Origin: JAFLTL01 sp964389525
GTDB lineage: Bacteria; Bacteroidota; Bacteroidia; Bacteroidales; Muribaculaceae
NCBI GenBank assembly: GCA_964389525.1
Contig: CAYMEX010000029.1
Span: 1-24,794, forward strand
Length of the DNA stretch: 24,794 nt
Direction: 5' to 3'
The notes below the pieces were generated by a model, which did not search any database, was not told the DNA's origin, and saw nothing but the letters and a program-made list of their open reading frames with translations. This document shows, one piece after another, positions 1 to 7,346 of this stretch (positions are counted from its first letter, which is position 1; each line of letters starts with the position of its first letter). The position numbers and the translations under genes are program-made.

Positions 1-49
1 TGACGGCGATAATTGTAATATTGGTATTTTGAACTGTAATCTTTGCCAT
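1..49 (-). CDS. Probable KilA-N domain protein, N-terminal fragment (runs off the window)
   Basis: Only the first 16 codons are visible, reading MAKITVQNTNITIIAV on the minus strand from an ATG at 49-47. This short start resembles the opening strands of KilA-N domain proteins in Bacteroidales, which often begin with a similar MAKI-V-nT-ITII sequence. KilA-N is a DNA-binding domain found in phage and accessory bacterial genes. The call rests on 16 residues from memory of the family, so it is tentative. No other in-frame Met lies just upstream, and another ATG at 57-55 is in a different frame. Two CATATATG palindromes lie directly upstream and could be an operator. The rest of the gene lies outside the window. 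Confidence 0.4.
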   Translation of the reverse strand, partial: MAKITVQNTNITIIAV

Positions 50-54
50 TGTTT

Positions 55-74
55 CATATATGGCATATATGCCA
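55..74. promoter_or_regulatory. Overlapping palindromes (tandem CATATATG) upstream of the KilA-N-like gene
   Basis: CATATATG, itself a perfect palindrome, occurs at 55-62 and again at 64-71. The second copy lies inside a 14-bp perfect palindrome, TGGCATATATGCCA, at 61-74. The copies are 9 bp apart, close to one helical turn, and end six bases before the start codon of the minus-strand gene. The layout is typical of an operator or autoregulatory site. No binding protein can be named from the sequence. Confidence 0.4.
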
Positions 75-124
75 ATACGCGAAGTTACACATTTTTCACT
101 GACATCCAGTGTATTCCCACATGA

Positions 125-303
125 ATTGCTATATTTGATTCAAAGAAGTGGCTATCGCCACCGCTTCCCGGCCAGAAGGCCGACGGTCGCTCTGCTTTTC
201 ATCGAATATTGCTATATTTGATTCAAAGAAGTGGCTATCGCCACCGCTTCCCGGACAGAAGGCCGACGGTCGCTCTGCTTTTCATCGAATATTGTTATAT
301 TTG
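125..303 (+). repeat. 83-bp tandem direct repeat, two full copies plus a short third start
   Basis: Unit 1 spans 125-207 and unit 2 spans 208-290. They differ at a single base (C at 172, A at 255), so the duplication is recent or kept uniform. A third partial copy covers 291-303 with one mismatch and then diverges. Each unit starts with a TATATTTG promoter element, followed by a GTGGC-TATC-GCCAC hairpin and then CGGCC-AGAA-GGCCG, whose stem is weakened by the single base change in unit 2. A reading frame crosses the repeats but has no family resemblance, so I treat the region as non-coding. This accounts for the gene-free stretch before the lipoprotein at 362. Confidence 0.9.
296..303 (+). 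promoter_or_regulatory. Bacteroidales -7 element TATATTTG, third of a series (130-137, 213-220, 296-303)
   Basis: TATATTTG matches the Bacteroidetes -7 consensus TAnnTTTG. The same element occurs at 130-137 and 213-220, exactly 83 bp apart, because it lies inside the tandem repeat. A TCTG about 18 bases upstream of the second and third copies is a three-of-four match to the -33 TTTG box. The copy at 296 would start transcription near 310, giving a leader of about 50 bases before the lipoprotein ATG at 362. Which copies are active is unknown. Confidence 0.55.
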
Positions 304-361
304 TATCAAGAGCTGTATATGCCGACGAAAAATGTTTACATAACCTCATATTACACTATCT

Positions 362-808
362 ATGACAAAATACATATTGCCTGCAATCGCATTCACATTG
401 TTAAGCGCCTGCCAGCCGGGAGCGGCTGTGTCGGACAGGAATAACGGCACTGACAAGACATCGGCAGATTTTGAAATAGCAGTATACAAAGGTGTGCTAC
501 CTGCCGCCGACTGCCCGGGCATCGAGTATTCGCTAAGCCTTGATAAAGGTAATAACGAATATGACATGCTTATGACATATATCGACGCGGAAGGGCCGGG
601 TAAAAGCAGGAGCTTTACATCGACAGGCAAGTTCCAGCTTACAGAAAATGACTCAATAAGCTACTATTGCCTGAAACAGGACGATGACAGGCAATCTACA
701 TACTTCAAAATCATCAACGACTCCACCTTGCGCCTGATCAACGACAGGCTTCAGGAAGCGGCAACCCGTCTGAACTACGATATCGTAAAAATCAAGGACC
801 GACACTGA
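362..808 (+). CDS. NlpE-like N-terminal domain lipoprotein
   Basis: A 148-residue lipoprotein. The signal peptide ends in a lipobox LSAC with lipidated Cys17, so it is probably anchored in the outer membrane or its periplasmic face. Residues from about 38, with the segment YKGVLPAADCPGIEYSL, match the N-terminal domain of NlpE, the E. coli envelope-stress and copper lipoprotein. E. coli NlpE has a CxxC motif at this site; here the first Cys is Ala48 and only Cys51 remains. The second (OB-fold) NlpE domain is absent, consistent with about 148 residues against about 236 in E. coli. So metal or Cpx-type redox sensing cannot be assumed. It follows the promoter repeats and converges with the DUF5672 gene 12 bases away. 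Family call fairly secure; function inferred. Confidence 0.75.
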   Translation: MTKYILPAIAFTLLSACQPGAAVSDRNNGTDKTSADFEIAVYKGVLPAADCPGIEYSLSLDKGNNEYDMLMTYIDAEGPGKSRSFTSTGKFQLTENDSISYYCLKQDDDRQSTYFKIINDSTLRLINDRLQEAATRLNYDIVKIKDRH

Positions 809-820
809 GGCTGTGTCATC

Positions 821-1633
821 TTATCCGAGAATAATCGGGAACCAGAAATCGCACATAGGATATTTGTACCAGGCATGGCATCCGAACGGCATGTTCCCGC
901 CATTGACACGCCAGCAATATGCGGGATATTTGTCGAAGCTGAACTGCAGGGCCTCCATGCAGTCGGGATAACGGAAGTCCAGACCGTGACGCGCCGGCTC
1001 AATTGCAAAAAACACATCCTCATTGTATTTCGGCCGACCGGGATGCGCGAGATATTTCCCGACGACATCTTTCATCCGGGTAACAGCAAGCAGATGACGG
1101 CCTACGTGACGCAACGACAGGCCGCCGTTGCCCACCCTGTTGTCGGTGATGCTGCGGTCGCGCTTGCCGAAGATATCGTTTACCAGCTTTCTAAGCACAA
1201 AGAACATGCTGACAGGAAACCTGGTATGCGACAGCTTTGCAAGCCACGGAGCACCGATATAGTCATATCCTTTTTCGCACCAGTCGAGCAACGCGTCATA
1301 GAATACCCAGGCATCGAGCTGGCATATTAGTATATACTCTGAGTCAGAAAAACGCCGGTAAAACTCCTCGGACATCATCAGCCGGTTGTAGCCTTCTATG
1401 CTTTTGAAGAAGCTGTCGTCGAAGTTCTCAAACCTGACACCTGGAAAGCCGTCGAACAGATCGCCGAGGTCAAGCGACTCCGGTTTGACCACTACTATCG
1501 GATAACGGGCAAGCACCTCACAGTTGTGCCTGAGCGACATCATCTCATATTCGCTTATATCGCGCGTGTACATGGGTATAACCACTGAAACTCGTTTTTG
1601 AGCTTCAGCCGCCCCACAAAAGGAAGATAACAT
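821..1633 (-). CDS. DUF5672 family protein (glycosyltransferase-like)
   Basis: A 270-residue protein matching DUF5672, often found near polysaccharide or glycan genes and thought to be glycosyltransferase-like. Hallmarks seen: VSVVIPMY at residues 15-22, QLDAW at 105-109, the GYDYIGAPW segment at 122-130, VGNGGLSLR at 167-175 and NEDVFFA at 204-210. The acidic QLDAW and NEDVFFA motifs are candidates for nucleotide-sugar or metal binding, by family knowledge only. A few hydrophobic residues precede the core, but there is no convincing signal peptide, so it is probably cytoplasmic. It stands alone behind its own promoter (about 1678 start site), separated from the leucine operon by a terminator. 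No partner glycan cluster is visible. The acceptor is unknown. Confidence 0.8.
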   Translation of the reverse strand: MLSSFCGAAEAQKRVSVVIPMYTRDISEYEMMSLRHNCEVLARYPIVVVKPESLDLGDLFDGFPGVRFENFDDSFFKSIEGYNRLMMSEEFYRRFSDSEYILICQLDAWVFYDALLDWCEKGYDYIGAPWLAKLSHTRFPVSMFFVLRKLVNDIFGKRDRSITDNRVGNGGLSLRHVGRHLLAVTRMKDVVGKYLAHPGRPKYNEDVFFAIEPARHGLDFRYPDCMEALQFSFDKYPAYCWRVNGGNMPFGCHAWYKYPMCDFWFPIILG

Positions 1634-1684
1634 TATCTACCAACTATTTAGCTACTACTTTCTTTTACTATATTTTTGGTGGTG

Positions 1685-1715
1685 CAAAAATAGCACAAAT
1701 CCATAACAGAACAAA
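1685..1715 (-). promoter_or_regulatory. Promoter for the DUF5672 gene
   Basis: On the minus strand a TTTG (1715-1712) is followed after exactly 19 bases by TATTTTTG (1692-1685). This is a full match to the Bacteroidetes -33/-7 consensus TTTG-N19-21-TAnnTTTG. Transcription should start near 1678, leaving a leader of about 45 bases before the ATG at 1633. The -33 box is the last part of the T-run of the preceding terminator. The -7 box sits inside a GTGC/GCAC dyad (1682-1685 and 1693-1696). Confidence 0.7.
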
Positions 1716-1750
1716 AAAACAGGTGCGCCACAAAAACTGTGGCACACCTG
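1713..1750 (-). terminator. Rho-independent terminator of the leu/S9-peptidase operon
   Basis: Bases 1720-1732 pair with 1738-1750: a 13-position stem with one C/A mismatch and a 5-base loop. On the minus strand the stem is followed directly by seven T residues (A-run at 1713-1719 on plus). It lies 28 bases after the stop codon of the S9 peptidase gene, so it closes the leuACDB-peptidase transcript. Confidence 0.88.
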
Positions 1751-1777
1751 TAGGAGTATCGCGATACTTTACGCAGA

Positions 1778-4237
1778 TCAGAGGGAGGTGGAGGGGTAGA
1801 GGGCTTCCCACCAGCTATCGTCGTCCTGGAGGTATTTTGCAAACCAGGCGAAGATGGTGTTCTGCCACATCTCGCGCTTGTCGGGATCGAGGATGTGATG
1901 CTCCTGATCGTCGACCTCGACGAGCGATGTGTCTTTGCCGAGCAGCTTGAGCGCGGTAAACATCTGATGGCTCTCGGCCGGCGGCACGTTGGGGTCGGTG
2001 TTGCCGTGGAGGAAGAGTATCGGCGTGTTGACCTTGTGTGCGTTGTAGAGCGGGCTCTGCTTCACATAGAGATCGGGGTGGGTCCAGGGATAGCTTCCGG
2101 CCATGGAGGTCTCGCTGTAGGAGTAGCCCCAGTAGCCTTCGCCCCAATAGCTCGTATGGTCGCTTATGCCGGCATGTGATATTGCGGCGGCAAAGAGGTC
2201 GCTGACGGTCTGCAGATACATGGTCATAAAGCCACCGTAGCTCGCGCCTATACATCCGATCTTTTTCTCGTCGACAAACGGATGCTGCCTGATGAACTCT
2301 TTTGTGCCCTCGATGATGTCGCGGGCCGGATCGGTGCCTGCCGTATTGACATGGCGCGAGGAGAACTCCTGTCCGAAGCCGGTGGCACCCGACGGATTAA
2401 CCACATACACTATGTAGCCCATGGCGGCATAGAGGTGGTGGGGATAACGCGAATGGAAGATGCGCGACGTGGGAGAGCAACCGCCGTAATAGTTCACGAT
2501 CACCGGGTATTTCTTTGTCGGGTCGAAGTCGGGGGGAAGCACATAGCGGCCATTGATGGTGTCGCCGATAGAGTTGACGAAATCAAAGTCACGCACCTCA
2601 CCGAACGCCACTCCCTCGAGAGCCGCATCGCCGGGAGCGTCGAGCAGACGCGTAGCCTGACGCTTGCCGAGATCGACGGCATAGAGGCGGTCGGTGTTTG
2701 ACGCGCTCTGGCCTGTCACAGCGATGACGCTGCCGTTGCGGGCTACCGAGAAGGAGCCGACGGCGTCTTCAGGCACATCGACCAATGTGAACTTGTCTTT
2801 TGCCGGATCGTAGCTGAAAAGGTGTATGCGGTCTTTGTCTTCGGCAGTGAAATAGATGCGGCCGTCGCCGTAGCACCACTGGCTGCTCTGCACGGCTGGA
2901 TTGAAGTCGCGCGTTATAGGTGTGACCTTGCGACTGTCGATCTCCATGATGTAGAGCTGACCGTCGGTCATGCTCGGGTAGTGTCCCTCGCTCACCTTCT
3001 TGCCGATACCGTCAAACGACTCGGGACTACCCGAGACAAGGATGCGGGTAGCGTCGGGCGAGTACTGCGCTCCGCCGACAAAGCCGTCTTCACGCACCAG
3101 CGTGTCGACTTTCATTGTGTTGAGGTCGAGCTCGTAGATCGAAGTCACCGTGGTCGGGCGCTTCTCAAGACGGCTGCGGCTCACGCCGAACAGCATCTTG
3201 TCGCCTGAGGGGGCTATGTCATAGAGCCATGCGTTGTGCGAGCCGAATGTGAGCGGGCTGTAGAGGCCGGTGGCGATGTCGTAGAGAGCGATGCCTGATC
3301 GGCTGCGCCAGCCGGGCTGACGGTCGTCGGGCTCGATGACACGATATATGCGCTGGTCTTCTTTCGGACCCTCCTCACGGGTATAGTAGATGAGACGCTT
3401 GCCTCCGGGAACGGGCTGGAACGAGCCTTCGGGCAGGTTGGACGCGATGACATCGCGCTGCTGTGTGGCCGGATCGAGCGTCACAAGCTCGCGCACGCCG
3501 TCGGGGCGTGTCTGCGTGCTCCAGAGCAGATCGCTGCCGTCGAGCCAGTGCCACGATCCATCTGGTAGCTGATCGACAATGACTTTGCCCCCGGCTTTCA
3601 TCTCGCGCACCTTAGCCGTGCGGCGTGTGCGCTTGTCGTTGCCGGTCGTCGAGTAGCTTACAACGGCATACTTGCCCGACGGAGAGACCTCGGCACCGCC
3701 GACGCGCGTGCAGAACGCGATGTCGTCGAGACGGAAAGAGCGTCCGGCAGCCGGAGCCACAACCGAGAGCAGCGACGGATCGGAGGTGGTGAGAGTCACT
3801 TTTACCGAGTCGCGCACACCGGGCTGAGAGATGTATTTCAGTGTGATCTCACGCGATGCCGGAGTAAGCTTGAGCGTGTTGCCCTCGACGGGCTTTCCGT
3901 CTACAAGTATCTGGCAGTCGGTGAGCCCGGTAGCCACAGTCACCTCGGCATAATGCCTGTTTACAAGCGGGAAGCTGAGGAAGTTGAGTGCCGGAGCTTC
4001 GTCGGAGCCGGGCGCCACATCTCCGCTCCACGCCTGCGCGGGAAGCGCATCGAGACTGACGTGGTAGCGCAGTGCCGACTTCACATCGTAGGGTTTTGAC
4101 TTGACGTCGACGGTATCAACCATCACCGGGCGGCCAATCGTGACCGGGCCGCGGTATGTGAACTCCCTGACATCGACCGACTGAGCCGCGGCCGAAAGCG
4201 AAGTCAAGGCAGCAAGAAGCGACAATGCAAGTTTCAT
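1778..4237 (-). CDS. Secreted S9 family peptidase (DPP-IV / prolyl oligopeptidase type)
   Basis: An 819-residue serine peptidase with an N-terminal signal peptide (MKLALSLLAALTSLSAAAQ), so it is exported, probably to the periplasm. After a beta-sandwich-like start, residues of about 170-560 look like a beta-propeller; the C-terminal 230 residues form an alpha/beta hydrolase. The nucleophile elbow GASYGGF places the catalytic serine at about residue 666. The Asp is about 748 in HGNTDPNVPP and the His is 780 or 781 in DQEHHI, so the triad is intact. Members of this family release dipeptides or cleave oligopeptides, often after proline; exact specificity is not readable here. It starts 19 bp after leuB with an AGGA about 10 bases before the ATG, and no terminator intervenes, so it is likely co-transcribed with the leucine genes. 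Confidence 0.9.
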   Translation of the reverse strand: MKLALSLLAALTSLSAAAQSVDVREFTYRGPVTIGRPVMVDTVDVKSKPYDVKSALRYHVSLDALPAQAWSGDVAPGSDEAPALNFLSFPLVNRHYAEVTVATGLTDCQILVDGKPVEGNTLKLTPASREITLKYISQPGVRDSVKVTLTTSDPSLLSVVAPAAGRSFRLDDIAFCTRVGGAEVSPSGKYAVVSYSTTGNDKRTRRTAKVREMKAGGKVIVDQLPDGSWHWLDGSDLLWSTQTRPDGVRELVTLDPATQQRDVIASNLPEGSFQPVPGGKRLIYYTREEGPKEDQRIYRVIEPDDRQPGWRSRSGIALYDIATGLYSPLTFGSHNAWLYDIAPSGDKMLFGVSRSRLEKRPTTVTSIYELDLNTMKVDTLVREDGFVGGAQYSPDATRILVSGSPESFDGIGKKVSEGHYPSMTDGQLYIMEIDSRKVTPITRDFNPAVQSSQWCYGDGRIYFTAEDKDRIHLFSYDPAKDKFTLVDVPEDAVGSFSVARNGSVIAVTGQSASNTDRLYAVDLGKRQATRLLDAPGDAALEGVAFGEVRDFDFVNSIGDTINGRYVLPPDFDPTKKYPVIVNYYGGCSPTSRIFHSRYPHHLYAAMGYIVYVVNPSGATGFGQEFSSRHVNTAGTDPARDIIEGTKEFIRQHPFVDEKKIGCIGASYGGFMTMYLQTVSDLFAAAISHAGISDHTSYWGEGYWGYSYSETSMAGSYPWTHPDLYVKQSPLYNAHKVNTPILFLHGNTDPNVPPAESHQMFTALKLLGKDTSLVEVDDQEHHILDPDKREMWQNTIFAWFAKYLQDDDSWWEALYPSTSL

Positions 4238-4256
4238 GGTTTATCCTGAATTTCGG

Positions 4257-5321
4257 CTATTTGTTGCGGATGTATGCGGCGATCCACGCGCCCACCTCGG
4301 CCGTGCCGTAGACGGCGCCGCCGGGCACCTGAATCTCGGGTGTGCGCACCTCACTGTCAAGCGACGCGTCGACCGCCTCGCGTATGAGAGCGCCCTCCTC
4401 CTTCATGTCGAAGTACTCGAGGAGCATTGCGGCCGAAAGGATCTGTGCGATAGGGTTGGCAATGTTCTTGCCTGCAGCCTGGGGCCACGAGCCGTGCACC
4501 GGCTCGAAAAGCGGCGTCTTCTCTCCTGTCGAGGCCGATGGGAGCAGCCCCATCGAGCCGGAGATGACGCTTGCCTCGTCGGTGAGGATGTCGCCGAAAG
4601 TGTTTTCGGTGACCATCACGTCGAAGAAGCGCGGATCGACAACCATGCGCATGGCGGCGTTGTCGACAAACATGTAGTCGGTCGTCACGTCGGGATAGCG
4701 CTGCGACACCTCCTGGGCTACCTTGCGCCACAGACGGCTCGATGCAAGCACGTTGGCCTTGTCGACCACGGTGAGATGACGGTTGCGGCGGCGGGCATAG
4801 CCGTAGGCCGTAACAAGTATTCGCTCGATCTCGTCGCGGGTGTAGGCGTTGGTGTCGTAGGCACGCTCGTCGCTCTCATATTTCTCGCCGAAGTACATGC
4901 CGCCGGTGAGCTCGCGCACACACACAAAGTCGGCGCCCTCGACAATCTCCTGCCTGAGCGGAGACATGTGAAGCAGGCATTTGAACGTCTGCATGGGGCG
5001 TATGTTGGCATAAAGGCCGAGCTGCTTGCGCATCGCCAGCAGTCCCTGCTCGGGGCGCACGGTGGCCGAAGGATTGTTGTCGTACTTCGGATCGCCTACT
5101 GCCGAGAACAGCACCGCGTCTGAATCAAGACACAGCCGATAGGTCTTCTCGGGGAACGGATCGCCACAGTCGTCGATCGCGGCGGCTCCGACGAGTCCGT
5201 ACTCAAAACTGAACGTGTGTCCGAACTTCTCGGCCACAGCCTCCAGCACAGCCACGCCCTGACGTGAGATCTCAGGGCCTATGCCGTCGCCCGGAAGCAC
5301 GGCTATCTTCAGGTTGCTCAT
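4257..5321 (-). CDS. leuB: 3-isopropylmalate dehydrogenase
   Basis: A 354-residue cytoplasmic enzyme of leucine synthesis. It oxidises and decarboxylates 3-isopropylmalate to 2-oxoisocaproate with NAD+. Typical features: VLPGDGIGPE near the N-terminus, the substrate-binding VRELTGGMYFGE segment, the TENTFGDILTDEAS metal/substrate segment, and the NAD-binding FEPVHGSWPQAAGKNIANP motif. Length is normal for LeuB. The YFGE and GSWPQAAGKNIANP signatures favour LeuB over isocitrate or tartrate dehydrogenases. It lies 15 bp after leuD in the same operon. Many Bacteroides operons, as I recall, carry an extra synthase-like gene between leuD and leuB; here there is none. Confidence 0.95.
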   Translation of the reverse strand: MSNLKIAVLPGDGIGPEISRQGVAVLEAVAEKFGHTFSFEYGLVGAAAIDDCGDPFPEKTYRLCLDSDAVLFSAVGDPKYDNNPSATVRPEQGLLAMRKQLGLYANIRPMQTFKCLLHMSPLRQEIVEGADFVCVRELTGGMYFGEKYESDERAYDTNAYTRDEIERILVTAYGYARRRNRHLTVVDKANVLASSRLWRKVAQEVSQRYPDVTTDYMFVDNAAMRMVVDPRFFDVMVTENTFGDILTDEASVISGSMGLLPSASTGEKTPLFEPVHGSWPQAAGKNIANPIAQILSAAMLLEYFDMKEEGALIREAVDASLDSEVRTPEIQVPGGAVYGTAEVGAWIAAYIRNK

Positions 5322-5336
5322 CGTTTTTATTATGAT

Positions 5337-5930
5337 TTATTTGCCGTTGGCCTGCTCGAACGCCGCAGTGTCGGCGCGTCGTGTGAGCAGATACTCGATG
5401 TCGTCGAGTCCCTCGGCAAGACACTGTTTCTTATATGGATTTATGTCGAATTTCTCGACGTCGCCTGTGGCGAGGTTGGTGATCGTCTGCGCCTCGAGAT
5501 CGACACTGACCTGAGTCTTCGGGTCGGCCTCTATCGAGCTGAAAAGCCGCGAGAGGAACGCCTCGCTCACAGTCACGGGCAACACAAACGAGTTGAGCTC
5601 GTTGTTGCGGTGAATGTCGGCGAAGAAGCTCGACACAACGACGCGGAAGCCGTAGTCATGGATAGCCCATGCGGCATGCTCGCGCGACGAGCCGCAGCCG
5701 AAGTTCTTTCCGGCCACAAGCACCTGACCGCTGTAGGTGGGGTCGTTGAGCACAAAATCTTTTATAGGATTGCCCTCCTTGTCATATCGCCAGTCGCGGA
5801 AAAGGTTTTCACCGAATCCCTCGCGCGAGGTGACTTTGAGGAAGCGGGCGGGTATGATCTGGTCTGTGTCGACATTTTCCATCGGAAGCGGAACGCACGT
5901 CGATGTCACTACCGAAAATTTCTCTTTCAT
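5337..5930 (-). CDS. leuD: 3-isopropylmalate dehydratase small subunit
   Basis: A 197-residue swivelling-domain subunit of isopropylmalate isomerase, which with LeuC converts 2-isopropylmalate to 3-isopropylmalate. The N-terminal MENVDTDQIIPARFL and the NFGCGSSREHAAWAI motif are LeuD hallmarks, and length is normal. The start codon overlaps the leuC stop in an ATGA arrangement (5927-5930), which suggests translational coupling and balanced subunit synthesis. Confidence 0.95.
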   Translation of the reverse strand: MKEKFSVVTSTCVPLPMENVDTDQIIPARFLKVTSREGFGENLFRDWRYDKEGNPIKDFVLNDPTYSGQVLVAGKNFGCGSSREHAAWAIHDYGFRVVVSSFFADIHRNNELNSFVLPVTVSEAFLSRLFSSIEADPKTQVSVDLEAQTITNLATGDVEKFDINPYKKQCLAEGLDDIEYLLTRRADTAAFEQANGK

Positions 5931-7333
5931 ATCGACTCAAGTTTACGTGGATCAGTAATTACACCTGTAACGGCACATGCAGCGGCCAGACGCGGGCCGG
6001 CGAGCACTGTGCGTGCTCCGGGACCCTGACGGCCCTCGAAGTTGCGGTTGGAGGTCGAAACGGAGAGTTTTCCGGCCGGTATCTTGTCGTCGTTCATCGC
6101 CAGACATGCCGAGCATCCGGGCTCACGCAGCTCAAATCCGGCATCCTCGAGCACCTTGTCGATGCCCTCGGCCTTTATGGCCTTGAGCACAGCACGCGAT
6201 CCGGGCACGAGCCATGCCGTGACATTGTCGGCCTTGCGACGTCCCTTGACGACAGATGCAAACGCGCGGAAGTCTTCGAGACGGCCGTTGGTGCAGCTGC
6301 CGAGAAACACATAGTCGACAGGTACGCCCTCGAGCGACTGCCCCTCCTCAAACTGCATATAGTCGAGTGCCTTGTGCCACGAAGCGGCAGCGGCGGCATC
6401 GTCGGGTGTGTCGCATGCGGGGACTTTCTCGCTTATGCCGATACCCATGCCGGGGTTGGTGCCGAACGTGAGGCGCGGCTCGATGTCGGCGGCGTCAAAC
6501 TCGACCTCACGGTCAAACACAGCGTCGCTATCGCTCGGAAGCGTGCGCCATGCGGCTACAGCGGCCTCCCAGGCCTCTCCCTTGGGCGCAAAGTCGCGTC
6601 CCTTGATGTATTGGTATGTTTTCTCGTCGGGAGCTACCATGCCGCCACGTGCTCCCATCTCTATCGACATGTTGCAGAGCGTCATGCGTCCCTCGATCGA
6701 AAGGTCCTCGACCGCCTGTCCGGCATACTCCACAAAGTAACCGGTGGCACCGCCGGTGCCGAGCTTTGCGATGACGTAGAGCGCGATATCTTTGGCAGTA
6801 ACCCCGGGGTTGAGGTGACCGTTGACCTTGACGCGCATTGTGCGCGGCTTGGGCTGAAGGATGCACTGCGTGGCAAGCACCATCTCGACCTCGCTCGTGC
6901 CGATGCCGAACGCCACCGCGCCAAGAGCGCCGTGGGTCGAGGTGTGGCTGTCGCCGCAGACGAGCGTCATGCCGGGGAGCGTCAGACCGTTTTCCGGCCC
7001 GATGACGTGGATGATGCCGTTGCGCTCATGCCCCAGCCCGAAGAGCGTGAGGCCGAACTCGGCCGCATTGCGGTTGAGTGTCTCGATCTGGTTGCGCGAC
7101 ACGGGATCGGCGATCTCCTTGTCCTGCCCGACGGTGGGCACATTGTGGTCGGGCGAGCAATACGTGCGGTCGACACGATAGACGCCGAGACCACGGCGGC
7201 GCAGACCGTCGAAAGCCTGCGGACTCGTCACCTCGTGGCAGTAGTGACGGTCTATATAAAGCTGATCGGGACCGTCGGTTATGTGGTTGACCACATGCGC
7301 GTCCCAGATTTTATCAAAAAGAGTCTTTCCCAT
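5927..7333 (-). CDS. leuC: 3-isopropylmalate dehydratase large subunit
   Basis: A 468-residue aconitase-family protein that carries the 4Fe-4S cluster of isopropylmalate isomerase. It opens with TLFDKIWDAHVV, typical of bacterial LeuC. The three cluster ligands are visible: Cys347 in FLGSCTNGR, and Cys407 and Cys410 in EPGCSACLAMN. The CGDSHTSTHGALGA segment near 126-139 is also conserved. Length is normal. It starts 13 bp after leuA and overlaps leuD by 4 bases. Confidence 0.95.
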   Translation of the reverse strand: MGKTLFDKIWDAHVVNHITDGPDQLYIDRHYCHEVTSPQAFDGLRRRGLGVYRVDRTYCSPDHNVPTVGQDKEIADPVSRNQIETLNRNAAEFGLTLFGLGHERNGIIHVIGPENGLTLPGMTLVCGDSHTSTHGALGAVAFGIGTSEVEMVLATQCILQPKPRTMRVKVNGHLNPGVTAKDIALYVIAKLGTGGATGYFVEYAGQAVEDLSIEGRMTLCNMSIEMGARGGMVAPDEKTYQYIKGRDFAPKGEAWEAAVAAWRTLPSDSDAVFDREVEFDAADIEPRLTFGTNPGMGIGISEKVPACDTPDDAAAAASWHKALDYMQFEEGQSLEGVPVDYVFLGSCTNGRLEDFRAFASVVKGRRKADNVTAWLVPGSRAVLKAIKAEGIDKVLEDAGFELREPGCSACLAMNDDKIPAGKLSVSTSNRNFEGRQGPGARTVLAGPRLAAACAVTGVITDPRKLESI

Positions 7334-7346
7334 ATCCTGCCTGCGA

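Noticed and set aside
125..303. Tandem repeat considered as a CRISPR array
   Set aside because: The units are directly adjacent with no unique spacers, are 83 bp long, and there are no cas genes.
148..444. Open reading frame through the 83-bp repeats into the lipoprotein start region
   Set aside because: Its sequence is set by the tandem DNA repeat, has no family resemblance, and overlaps the better supported lipoprotein in another frame.
1778..4237. S9 peptidase as an inactive pseudo-enzyme
   Set aside because: The Ser, Asp and His triad motifs are all present and the frame is intact.
4236..5123. 295-codon open frame opposite leuB
   Set aside because: It lies antisense to a clear LeuB gene; GC-rich codons leave few stops in the opposite strand. 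No motif supports it.
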